Shown one piece after another: positions 32,659 to 39,799 of a DNA stretch of 39,799 nt. Under the pieces are notes generated by a model, which saw only the letters and a program-made list of their open reading frames with translations, had not been told where the DNA came from and did not search any database. Numbering within the stretch: the stretch's first letter is position 1; the number at the start of each line of letters is the position of its first letter. The stretch is from Oscillospiraceae bacterium (GTDB taxonomy: Bacteria; Bacillota; Clostridia; Oscillospirales; Ruminococcaceae), in the NCBI GenBank assembly GCA_016296165.1, contig JAEDJV010000008.1, forward strand, positions 1 to 39,799. The letters run 5' to 3'. The translations under genes and the position numbers were made by a program.

Positions 32659-34044
32659 TTATACTCCGTCTATCTCTGCTTCTTTAGCAAGAGCTGCCAA
32701 ATCACTCTTCCATTTATCCGCATTCTTGTTATTGTTATTCTTCGGGGCGGTCTGATCGTGCTTTATCTGATTGCCTGTAGTTATCTCTACCTGCTTTGTG
32801 AGGGCCTCAAGATCGTCCATAGCCCATGAAATCTTGCTATTGTTACCATCAGGCTTGTTGCTGTTGTCTGAAGCAGTCTGCACAGTCTCCTGTTTTACCG
32901 GTTCAGACTTTGGCATTGTCTTTATGTATTCATCAAGAGCCTTCTTGTCAAACATAGCTTTGCTGTAATCATCAATCTTCTTATCAGCCTCACTAACAGT
33001 CTTGTTAATACCTTCTTCCGCTGTTGTGATAGCATCTGATAAGCTCTTCAGATTCTCCTTGAGTTTATCAAGATCATTCCTGAATGAAGATCTGATATCT
33101 TCAGAAAGCTTATCAAGACCCGCAACCTTATCACTAACCGTTGCTCTAAGATTACGAACATCTTCTTCTGCCTTTTCTACAATTTCCTTTGCTTTCTTAT
33201 CAGCATCAGCTATAATCTGTTCACTCTTCTCCTGTGCTTCCTTAGTAGTAGCCTCAGCTTTTTCTTTTGCTTCTTCAGAAAGCTTATCAGCAGCAGCCTG
33301 TGCCTCAAGAGTTATCTTCTTAGCAGTATTCTGTGCTTCAATAAACACATTTCCAATGTCAAACGAACTCTTGAATTCTGATTCTGAAGCTGAAGAATTC
33401 TCCTTGAGATTCTTAACTTCTTCGTTAAGATTACTGATTGTCTGTTCTTTTTGTGCAACTGTCTTCTTAAGGGAAACGATTTCCTTTTCTTTGTCCTTAA
33501 GCATATCTTCCTTGGACTGAACGAGATTTTCCTTTGTTTTAATTATTTCTTCCTTTTCAGCAAGCTTCTTGTTGAGCTCTGATACTTCCTCATTGCTTGT
33601 CCCAGCTGCAGCAGGCTGAACAGGAACTGACGGGAGCGGAACTCCTCCTCTTTCTGCCTCATAAAGTTTCTTTTCACTCTGGCGTGCCTGCTTTTCTGAC
33701 TGAAGTGCTTCCTCAAGTTTCTTAAGAGTAATTGTTGTTGAATTTAACTTGTTTGTAAGTGATTTGACTTCGTTTTCAAGTTCTTTTTCTCTTGCGCTGT
33801 TACCTCCGCCTGAAGATGATGATTTGTTGTCATCATTCTTTTTAGAAGAAGCCGCTGTACTCTCCGCAGCAATTACCTTTTCGTTAGCTTCTTCAAGCTG
33901 TTCCTCAAGAGATTTAACCTTTTTATTAAGTTCATCTATCTGATCGTTAAGCTGTTTCGTGTACTTTATAACATCTTCTTTAATGTATCCCTTCTGTCCG
34001 AAGCCAGCTTCTCTTAGTATCCCTAATTCATGATTTTCGCTCAT
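32659..34044 (-). CDS. DivIVA-like coiled-coil protein next to ftsZ
   Basis: 461 residues, mostly coiled coil. The N-terminus, REAGFGQKGYIKEDVIKYTKQLND, fits the DivIVA membrane-targeting motif followed by a heptad region. A Ser/Gly/Asn-rich spacer lies near 65-85, then long coils. A second coil of KEKAEATTKEAQEKSEQIIADADKK type (about 250-300) resembles the C-terminal part of DivIVA/GpsB-like and Wag31 proteins. The end is a low-complexity Asn/Lys stretch. Role inferred as a polar or septal scaffold, given the neighbours ftsZ and ftsQ. AGGAGG precedes the ATG. No transmembrane segment or catalytic motif. Confidence 0.75.
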   Translation of the reverse strand: MSENHELGILREAGFGQKGYIKEDVIKYTKQLNDQIDELNKKVKSLEEQLEEANEKVIAAESTAASSKKNDDNKSSSSGGGNSAREKELENEVKSLTNKLNSTTITLKKLEEALQSEKQARQSEKKLYEAERGGVPLPSVPVQPAAAGTSNEEVSELNKKLAEKEEIIKTKENLVQSKEDMLKDKEKEIVSLKKTVAQKEQTISNLNEEVKNLKENSSASESEFKSSFDIGNVFIEAQNTAKKITLEAQAAADKLSEEAKEKAEATTKEAQEKSEQIIADADKKAKEIVEKAEEDVRNLRATVSDKVAGLDKLSEDIRSSFRNDLDKLKENLKSLSDAITTAEEGINKTVSEADKKIDDYSKAMFDKKALDEYIKTMPKSEPVKQETVQTASDNSNKPDGNNSKISWAMDDLEALTKQVEITTGNQIKHDQTAPKNNNNKNADKWKSDLAALAKEAEIDGV

Positions 34045-34127
34045 ATTTTTATTTCCTCCTGAACCGAACGTAAAAGGTAATGTTTATAAAACTAACAAAA
34101 CCTCATATTACAGTTTTTGATAATTCT

Positions 34128-34156
34128 ATTATAACATACAATTTGATGAATTAACA
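34128..34156 (-). promoter_or_regulatory. Promoter of the DivIVA-like gene
   Basis: Minus strand TATAAT (34133-34128) with an upstream TGT (extended -10) and TGTTAA (34156-34151) as a poor -35 at 17-nt spacing. It lies between the ftsZ terminator and the gene. Confidence 0.55.
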
Positions 34157-34236
34157 GTATTATTTTCTTAAAAAAACCACCAAGTTTTTTGTATAAAAAT
34201 AGTCAATATTGCATAAAAGTAATACTGTATAATAAC

Positions 34237-34268
34237 AAAAAACGCACGCATTGTACAGCGTGCGTTTT
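34237..34268 (-). terminator. Intrinsic terminator after ftsZ
   Basis: An 11-bp stem, 34268-34258 with 34249-34239, core GCGTGCG/CGCACGC, 8-nt loop, with a T-run following on the minus strand. Confidence 0.85.
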
Positions 34269-34285
34269 GAAAGTCAATAAATTTA

Positions 34286-35428
34286 TTATTTCTTATTATC
34301 AAGTATCTTGAATATTGCGTCAAGATCGTCCTCATCTGAAGAAGATGACATTGAAGAAGAAATTGATGAAACAGTAGGTTTTGAAGCAACCGGCTTTGAG
34401 ATAACCGGCTGAACTGGTGGTTCATCAACTGTAAGCGGCTTATCCATTGGCGGAATAACACTTTTTGGTTCACCAAATCCAGCTGCAATTACTGTAATAC
34501 GCATTTCATCCTGCATATCTTCCTTAAATGCTGTACCAAAGATGAATTCTACATCATCAGCAGCCGTGTCAGTAATCATCTTTGTTGCAGTATCAACGTC
34601 TTCGGCAAGTACATCTTCTGACATCGCAATGTTTATAAGAAGTCTGTTAGCACCTGAGATTGATGTTTCAAGAAGAGGACTTGAGATAACAGCCTTAGCT
34701 GCATCAGTTGCCTTATCCTTACCCTGACCATAACCGATTGCCATATGTGCATAACCTGCACCTTTCATAATAGTTGAAACGTCAGCAAAGTCAAGGTTTA
34801 TAAAACCGTCATCAGTAATGAGGTCTGAGATACTCTTTACTCCTGTCTTGAGTATATCATCGGCAAGTGAGAATGATTCTCTCATTGTAAGCGGTCTGTC
34901 AAGTCCTACAAGAAGCTTCTCGTTTGGAATAACGATAAGTGAGTCAACATACTTTTTGAGTTCTGCAATACCTCTTTCGGCCTGAAGCATCTTCTGCTCT
35001 CTTTCAAAAAGGAACGGTTTTGTAACAACAGCTACTGTGAGAATATCCATTTCTTTTGCAATCTGAGCAACAATAGGAGCAGCACCAGTACCTGTACCGC
35101 CACCCATACCGGCTGTAATAAATATCATATCTGCATCTTTAAGTGCCGCAGCAATCTCTTCCTTGTTTTCTTCGGCTGATCTCTCACCAACCTCCGGCTT
35201 ATTTCCAGCGCCTCTGCCCCTTGTAAGCTTAGCACCAATCTGGATTTTTGAAGTAGCCTTTGAATTACGAAGAGCAGAAGCATCAGTATTTACTGCTATG
35301 TATTCAATATCAGTTACTCCTGATTCAGCCATGCAGTTAAGGGCGTTACCGCCACCGCCGCCTACACCTATAACTTTTATATTTACTTCCGGATCATACG
35401 CATCATTTTCAAAAACAAATCCTGCCAT
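34286..35428 (-). CDS. ftsZ: Cell division protein FtsZ
   Basis: Tubulin-like GTPase that forms the division ring. 380 residues. GVGGGGGNALN near the start, tubulin signature GGGTGTGA at 109-116, and the T7 catalytic loop in INLDFADVSTIMKG. A variable Ser/Pro linker (about 320-365) leads to the C-terminal peptide DLDAIFKILDNKK, which should bind FtsA or SepF-type anchors; it differs from the common D-x-P-x-F-L form. ATG follows GAGGAG. It is transcribed from its own promoter with a long leader and terminates before the DivIVA-like gene. Confidence 0.97.
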   Translation of the reverse strand: MAGFVFENDAYDPEVNIKVIGVGGGGGNALNCMAESGVTDIEYIAVNTDASALRNSKATSKIQIGAKLTRGRGAGNKPEVGERSAEENKEEIAAALKDADMIFITAGMGGGTGTGAAPIVAQIAKEMDILTVAVVTKPFLFEREQKMLQAERGIAELKKYVDSLIVIPNEKLLVGLDRPLTMRESFSLADDILKTGVKSISDLITDDGFINLDFADVSTIMKGAGYAHMAIGYGQGKDKATDAAKAVISSPLLETSISGANRLLINIAMSEDVLAEDVDTATKMITDTAADDVEFIFGTAFKEDMQDEMRITVIAAGFGEPKSVIPPMDKPLTVDEPPVQPVISKPVASKPTVSSISSSMSSSSDEDDLDAIFKILDNKK

Positions 35429-35634
35429 TTAAATACTCCTCTCAATATATAATTAATGAAGATTAAAATCAAAATATAATAAATACTTCAAAGCTCTGTT
35501 TTTAACACCGGAAACAAATTCAAAAACTGCTCCTGTCCGGCCGGCTGGAACTACTATCCCTTCCGGGCAACATAATACCGTTTTGCTCCTTTAAAGTGCA
35601 GAATATTATCTTTGCTGTTATAAACATTTATTAT
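35429..35634 (-). promoter_or_regulatory. Long ftsZ 5' leader with GC-rich structured patch
   Basis: About 205 nt of untranslated leader. The patch 35525-35578 is much richer in G/C than its surroundings and can fold locally, for example CCC-GGAA-GGG (about 35569-35560) and CCGG repeats near 35538-35545. It may be a cis-regulatory RNA. The rest of the leader is AT-rich with no clear motif or terminator. Confidence 0.4.
35520..35573 (-). CDS. Possible 17-codon leader ORF in front of ftsZ
   Basis: ATG at 35573 with AAAGGAG 12 nt upstream opens a frame coding MLPGRDSSSSRPDRSSF and ending in TGA at 35520. Codons such as AGG, CGG and CCG are unlike the surrounding genes, so this may simply be a structured RNA read as protein. 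Listed because a start codon and ribosome site coincide with the GC-rich patch. Confidence 0.2.
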   Translation of the reverse strand: MLPGRDSSSSRPDRSSF

Positions 35635-35640
35635 TATATT

Positions 35641-35669
35641 ATCATATTTTGAACATGATTTCAAGTCAA
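35641..35669 (-). promoter_or_regulatory. Promoter of ftsZ
   Basis: Minus strand TTGACT (35669-35664) and TATGAT (35646-35641), 17-nt spacer. Start predicted near 35634. It lies in the 338-nt gap after ftsQ, which has no recognisable terminator. Confidence 0.75.
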
Positions 35670-35766
35670 TTTTCAAAAAAATATGCTGTTTTAATAATAT
35701 TCTTTATTTTCACATAACTGAACATTAATTCATCATATTTTTTTTACGCATTATCAATTTACCGAA

Positions 35767-36717
35767 TCACCATCCTTCTGCCTGCGATATTGTTGTAGCC
35801 TGAGAAACTGACGTTTCTGTTATCGGCTCAGATATATCCGGAGATTCTTCTGAAGATACTGCTGCATCAGAAGGAAGTTCAGTCATCACAGGCCTCATGA
35901 CCGAGATACTTCCGTTTATTTTCTCATACTCTTCTTCTGAAACGTATGAATAACCAAGCGAATTTCTGTAAATCAGATATCCGCTTTTGTTTTCTCTCAG
36001 TTCCTCAGTTATTATCTGATTGGCATATCTGAGTTTATACTCTATATCATTTGGTTTTTCTATCTTTATCCTGATTCTGTTGCCATAGTTGAGGACTACG
36101 TCAAATTTATCTGATAAATCTATTGACACTATATTTTTGATATCCTGTTTTTTTATTTCAGAAAGCAGATTTTTCAATGCTTCATTTTTGTCTTCGTCTT
36201 CTGAATCCATCACAGTTTTTTCTTCGTTTGATTTTGGTTCAAATCCATATACTGTGATCAGATTTTCATTTTCCTGCTTTTCCGAAAGACCGATTATTCT
36301 CCAGCCTTCGCTTACAAGCATATAGCCTCCCTGACATTCTACATATGCCATATCAATACTTGGGGTAATATCAATAGTTACTTTATCAGGAAAATCTTTT
36401 CTTACTGAAACATCATCAACATACAAAAGAGTGTTTAATATTTCATTTTTTATTTTACTGGTATTCATACGCACAAGATTGTCGCCTCTGCTAATACCGG
36501 AAACTTTTGCAATATCATTTTCATTGTAGGATGAACCCACTACCCCATTTACAACTACTTCCTTAACATTAAAAAGCAACGTAACGGATAAAGTCAGAAC
36601 TATGCCCGCTGCAAGAATAAATACAAGAAAATAGTATCCAATCATGTTTTTCTTTCTTCTTCTGTCTCTTTTTTTATTCCCGTTATTTTCTAATTCAATT
36701 TTATTAAAATTCTGCAT
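35767..36717 (-). CDS. ftsQ: Cell division protein FtsQ/DivIB
   Basis: Bitopic divisome protein, 316 residues. A basic cytoplasmic tail (KKRDRRRKKN), one TM helix (about 27-50), then a POTRA domain starting FNVKEVVVNGVVGSSYNENDIAKVSGI (about 49-120) and the FtsQ-type beta domain with FPDKVTIDI. A Glu/Lys-rich insertion near 165-190 and a Ser/Thr/Pro tail at the C-terminus are additional. AAAGG precedes the ATG, and murA lies 12 nt upstream, so they are co-transcribed. Binds FtsL/FtsB partners in other bacteria. Confidence 0.9.
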   Translation of the reverse strand: MQNFNKIELENNGNKKRDRRRKKNMIGYYFLVFILAAGIVLTLSVTLLFNVKEVVVNGVVGSSYNENDIAKVSGISRGDNLVRMNTSKIKNEILNTLLYVDDVSVRKDFPDKVTIDITPSIDMAYVECQGGYMLVSEGWRIIGLSEKQENENLITVYGFEPKSNEEKTVMDSEDEDKNEALKNLLSEIKKQDIKNIVSIDLSDKFDVVLNYGNRIRIKIEKPNDIEYKLRYANQIITEELRENKSGYLIYRNSLGYSYVSEEEYEKINGSISVMRPVMTELPSDAAVSSEESPDISEPITETSVSQATTISQAEGW

Positions 36718-36729
36718 TTTTGTGACCTT

Positions 36730-37989
36730 TCAGGATTTCCTTTTTATATCAGCACCGACAGATGACAGTAAGTACTCGATATTTTCATATCCTCTGTCTA
36801 TATGATTGATATTGCTGATAACTGTCGTTCCTTCTGCAGCAAGAGATGCAATAATCATAGCCGCACCTCCGCGAAGATCAGTTGCTTCCACTTCAGTTCC
36901 GTACAATTTTTTTACGCCCTCTACTACTGCTATCTTACCATAAACTTTTATATCTGCACCCATTTTATTAAGTGCATCGACATGTTTATATCTGCTCTCA
37001 AAAATATTTTCCTCAAAAACACTTGTTCCTTCTGCAATACTGAGTAGTGCCATCATTATTGCCTGCATATCTGTAGGGAATCCCGGATAAGGCATTGTTT
37101 TCAGTGATTTTATTGCTTTAAGCCGTTTTCCTGATTTGATATAAATGCTGTCATTACCAGTATATACGCTGCATCCCATCTGTTCAAAATATACTGAAAA
37201 CAGCTCTGTATCAATTCCGGCTGTATCAGTAATCTTAAGAGCACCGCCTGTTGCGGCGGCTGCAGCCATATATGTAACTGCTGCAATTCTGTCAGGAATA
37301 ACGCTGTATTCACATCCGGACAATTTACTAACACCTTTGATATTCAGTGTACTGTCTTCTGAAATATCTATTTTTGCACCACATAATCTCAGATACTGTA
37401 TCAGATCAATTATTTCCGGCTCTCTTGCGGGATTTCTAAGTTCAGTTTCTCCTTCTGCCAGTACTGCTGCAAGAAGAATATTTTCAGTTGCGCCAACGGA
37501 TGGAAAAGGCAGGATTATTTTCGCACCCTTTATTCCTGCAGGAGCAGAACATCTGATGTTTCCATGTTCTTCTGAAATGCTTACTCCCATTTTTCTCAGT
37601 GAATTCAGATGAATGTCCAGAGGGCGTGGTCCCAGCTGGCATCCCCCGGGAAAGCTCAAACTACATTCACCGCACCTGCTTATTACCGGCCCTAAAAAAA
37701 TAATTGAAGATCTCATTTCCCTCATAAGCCGGTCCGGGATAGTATTCTCCGAAATCCCATTATTTACAACAACAAGACTGTTATTATTTTCTTTTTTTAT
37801 TTTACAGCCAAGATGTGTAAGAATTCTCCCTGCTGCATATACATCGGAAAGTTCCGGACAATTTCTCAGTACAGTCTCACCATCTGTAAGTACAGCAGCC
37901 GAAAGAATCGGCAGAATACTGTTTTTGGCTCCCTGAAGCTTTATTTCTCCATTTATTTTATTTCCGCCATGAACTATAAATCTGCTCAA
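36730..37989 (-). CDS. murA: UDP-N-acetylglucosamine 1-carboxyvinyltransferase
   Basis: First committed step of peptidoglycan synthesis: transfers enolpyruvate from PEP to UDP-GlcNAc. 419 residues. Start is TTG 37989 with GGGGGTG 7 nt upstream. Lys22 in LQGAKNSILP, the fosfomycin-target Cys117 in FPGGCQLGPRPLD, YPGFPTDMQA, DLRGGAAM and IDRGYENI are all present, so the enzyme should be active and fosfomycin-sensitive in principle. The Gln-Leu after Cys where E. coli has Thr-Ile is ordinary variation. Some Clostridia carry two murA genes; a second copy would be elsewhere. Confidence 0.96.
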   Translation of the reverse strand: MSRFIVHGGNKINGEIKLQGAKNSILPILSAAVLTDGETVLRNCPELSDVYAAGRILTHLGCKIKKENNNSLVVVNNGISENTIPDRLMREMRSSIIFLGPVISRCGECSLSFPGGCQLGPRPLDIHLNSLRKMGVSISEEHGNIRCSAPAGIKGAKIILPFPSVGATENILLAAVLAEGETELRNPAREPEIIDLIQYLRLCGAKIDISEDSTLNIKGVSKLSGCEYSVIPDRIAAVTYMAAAAATGGALKITDTAGIDTELFSVYFEQMGCSVYTGNDSIYIKSGKRLKAIKSLKTMPYPGFPTDMQAIMMALLSIAEGTSVFEENIFESRYKHVDALNKMGADIKVYGKIAVVEGVKKLYGTEVEATDLRGGAAMIIASLAAEGTTVISNINHIDRGYENIEYLLSSVGADIKRKS

Positions 37990-38119
37990 TCTAAGACACC
38001 CCCGAAAAAATTTACATATTGATTTACAACATATTATGCAAAATTATTTCAGGCGGTTACTTTGAAGAGAATATCAGAAAAAATATTCAGCAAAAATTTG
38101 TTCTGACATTAACCGTATA

Positions 38120-39241
38120 TTACTTATAAACTGCACTTTTTATTGTATTCCAGATTCTTTCTGAAGTATCCTTTATTGAAAGAGATCTGGAGTGTTCTGA
38201 CATCTCAACAACCTTTTCAGGATTATCATACAGATCCTCTACAATTTTTATTACTTCTTCACTCTTCACGTCTTTTTGTTCAATTACTATTGCAGCACCT
38301 ACTTTTCCAAGTACCATTGCATTATGATACTGGTGATTTCCGGCAACAATAGGAGAAGGAATAAGGATGGATGCTTTGCCCATAGCTTCAAGTTCAGCAA
38401 GAGTTGTTGCCCCTGAACGACAGATAACCAGATCAGCAGCTGCCATGCAGGTATCCATATCATTTATATACTCTGATATTCTGGTTCTGTCAGATTTCAT
38501 CGGAACATTATATTTTTTCATTGCTGCCGGAAAAGAATCCTTTCCCATTCCACCGTATCCATGAATATGATTTATATTCATGTCATTGGCTCTTGTATAT
38601 CTTATTACTTCAGCCATAGTGTCATTAATACAGCCGGCACCAAGACTTCCTCCAAAAGAAAGAATTGTAAAGCTGTCATCAAAGCCGAGTTCTTTTCTTG
38701 CCTCCGCTTTATTTTTTTTCAGGATTTCAGCTCTTACCGGAAGCCCTGTTACAGTATAATCTATATCATTTCCAAGATAATCAAGAGCTTCCTTAACAGT
38801 AAGCATAACTTTATTTACACTTTTAGTAAGAATTCTTGTTGTTACACCCGGATATGCATTCTGTTCATGGATTACTGTCGGTATTCCCTTTTTAGCAGCC
38901 TGCCTTACAACCGGTCCGCTTACATATCCTCCTGTACCGATAACCACATCAGGCTTAAAGTTTTTTATTATCTCATTGGCACGCGGACCTGATGTAACCA
39001 GATAACCGGCCGCCTGAATATTCTTCTTTATATTTTCAAAGGATAATGATCTCTGAAAACCTTTTACTTTAATAGGTGCAAAATCATAACCGGCCTGAGG
39101 AACCAGTCTTGCTTCCATTCCAAATGGTGTCCCGGCAAAAAGAAAAACGGAATCCGGCTCATGTTCACCAATTATAGACGCTATAGCAAGTGCAGGATTG
39201 ATATGTCCCCCTGTACCGCCACCTGTTATCAATGCTCTCAT
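38120..39241 (-). CDS. murG: UDP-N-acetylglucosamine-N-acetylmuramyl-(pentapeptide) pyrophosphoryl-undecaprenol N-acetylglucosamine transferase
   Basis: Adds GlcNAc to lipid I to make lipid II at the inner face of the membrane. 373 residues. First glycine loop GGGTGGHINPALA (residues 7 on), TGGYVSGPV, second-domain FGGSLGAGCIN, and the UDP-GlcNAc site VICRSGATTLAELEAMGKASILIPSP with the family Glu. The ATG at 39241 has only a weak, distant ribosome site (AAAGG), so coupling to ftsW 24 nt upstream is likely. A 130-nt gap separates it from murA, with no clear promoter. Confidence 0.96.
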   Translation of the reverse strand: MRALITGGGTGGHINPALAIASIIGEHEPDSVFLFAGTPFGMEARLVPQAGYDFAPIKVKGFQRSLSFENIKKNIQAAGYLVTSGPRANEIIKNFKPDVVIGTGGYVSGPVVRQAAKKGIPTVIHEQNAYPGVTTRILTKSVNKVMLTVKEALDYLGNDIDYTVTGLPVRAEILKKNKAEARKELGFDDSFTILSFGGSLGAGCINDTMAEVIRYTRANDMNINHIHGYGGMGKDSFPAAMKKYNVPMKSDRTRISEYINDMDTCMAAADLVICRSGATTLAELEAMGKASILIPSPIVAGNHQYHNAMVLGKVGAAIVIEQKDVKSEEVIKIVEDLYDNPEKVVEMSEHSRSLSIKDTSERIWNTIKSAVYK

Positions 39242-39265
39242 AATACAAATACCATTGCCTTTCTG

Positions 39266-39799
39266 TTATCTTGCAGTTAATTTATCAGATTTTTTCTGAC
39301 TTTTTTTCAGTTTCTTTGCGCGTTTATCTTTTCTCTCTTCTTCATCATCAAGCATAGCATGACGTGATATATTTAAAATAACACCCATCTGAGCCAGAAG
39401 CATCATAAGAGATGTACCGCCGTAACTGAAAAACGGCAAACTTATTCCTGTATTCGGAATAAGATTACTTACAACCGCGATATTTAAAAATGCCTGAAAA
39501 CCAATCTGCATTGTAAGGCCCAGGCAAACAAGCATCCCAAACTTGTCTGGAGATTTTGAGGCAATATAGAAACCTCTGAAGACGAAAAATGCAAACAGAG
39601 CAATTACTGTAATAGCCCCTACAAATCCAAGTTCCTCACAGACAATTGAAAAAACAAAGTCGTTTTTACTTTCCGGAAGATACTGAAACTTCTGTCTGGA
39701 GTTCCCGAGTCCCATTCCGAAAAATCCACCTGATCCGATAGCGATCAGCGACTGGTCTGTCTGCCATGTTACACCCAGAGTATCGGAGAATGGGTACAG
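39266..39799 (-). CDS. ftsW: Lipid II polymerase FtsW, C-terminal part (5' end off the window)
   Basis: SEDS-family glycosyltransferase of the divisome. Only the last 178 codons are inside. The frame runs without a stop to the window edge and reads SLIAIGSGGFFGMGLGNSRQKFQYLPESKNDF, the SEDS signature, then helices and SLPFFSYGGTSLM. The tail is highly charged (about 30 residues, Lys/Asp/Glu-rich). FtsW is favoured over RodA because of the murG-murA-ftsQ-ftsZ order that follows. An internal Met at 39715 is not the start. Confidence 0.95.
   Translation of the reverse strand: MYPFSDTLGVTWQTDQSLIAIGSGGFFGMGLGNSRQKFQYLPESKNDFVFSIVCEELGFVGAITVIALFAFFVFRGFYIASKSPDKFGMLVCLGLTMQIGFQAFLNIAVVSNLIPNTGISLPFFSYGGTSLMMLLAQMGVILNISRHAMLDDEEERKDKRAKKLKKSQKKSDKLTAR

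Noticed and set aside
33002..33520. 172-residue plus-strand ORF opposite the DivIVA-like gene
   Set aside because: Ser/Leu/Phe-rich product expected from the antisense of a coiled-coil gene rich in Glu/Lys codons; no start signals.
34168..34488. 106-residue minus-strand ORF overlapping the ftsZ end and terminator
   Set aside because: Runs through the ftsZ terminator hairpin in another frame; Leu/Gln-rich low-complexity product.
37145..37612. 155-residue plus-strand ORF opposite murA
   Set aside because: No ribosome site and no known motif; murA on the other strand has all catalytic residues.
1..39799. CRISPR arrays, insertion sequences, tRNA or rRNA genes
   Set aside because: No regularly spaced repeats, transposase-like ORFs, tRNA cloverleaf sequences or rRNA blocks were seen on reading either strand.

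Overview
The window looks like a chromosomal segment of a low-GC, Gram-positive anaerobe of the Clostridia, most likely a Ruminococcus-type (Oscillospirales) gut or rumen bacterium. Support: a secreted GH74 xyloglucanase-like enzyme, an anaerobic class III ribonucleotide reductase (nrdD-nrdG), a T-box controlled trp operon, abundant c-di-GMP enzymes, a DUF5688-like protein, and AT-rich intergenic DNA with consensus sigma-A promoters. I saw no mobile element, phage, CRISPR array, tRNA or rRNA. This identification is inference; no database was searched.

Layout. 1-5.4 kb (minus strand): 3'-truncated GH74 gene, 6-phosphofructokinase, and a two-TM PAS-GGDEF-EAL protein whose GGDEF is degenerate. 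5.5-8.1 kb (plus): an OmpR-type response regulator and its sensor kinase, closed by a terminator, followed by an independent non-coding transcription unit. That unit has its own promoter with three 11-bp-spaced TTCAC-like repeats, about 170 nt of dense secondary structure, and an intrinsic terminator. Related repeats lie in front of the response regulator. 8.1-9.6 kb: a divergent pair of membrane proteins, one unknown and one VanZ-like.

9.6-16.5 kb: a complete trp operon, trpE-trpGD(fused)-trpC-trpF-trpB-trpA, behind a tryptophan T-box (UGG specifier, UGGC bulge). 16.5-21.6 kb: two paralogous class A penicillin-binding proteins, each with its own promoter. 21.7-25.4 kb: an RlmL-type rRNA methyltransferase and a LacI-sensor diguanylate cyclase with intact GGDEF. 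25.4-28.5 kb (minus): a class I aminotransferase with a structured 5' leader, an FkbM-type methyltransferase and a small PH-domain-like protein. 28.7-29.7 kb (plus): a DUF5688-like protein. 29.8-32.5 kb (minus): nrdD-nrdG behind a long nested dyad at the promoter. 32.6-39.8 kb (minus): division and cell-wall cluster ftsW(partial)-murG-murA-ftsQ-ftsZ, then a DivIVA-like coiled-coil gene. ftsZ has a roughly 200-nt leader holding a GC-rich structured patch that can also be read as a 17-codon ORF.

Most genes are well-known housekeeping functions. The least explained parts are non-coding: the RNA unit at 7.8-8.03 kb, the ftsZ leader and the nrdD operator.
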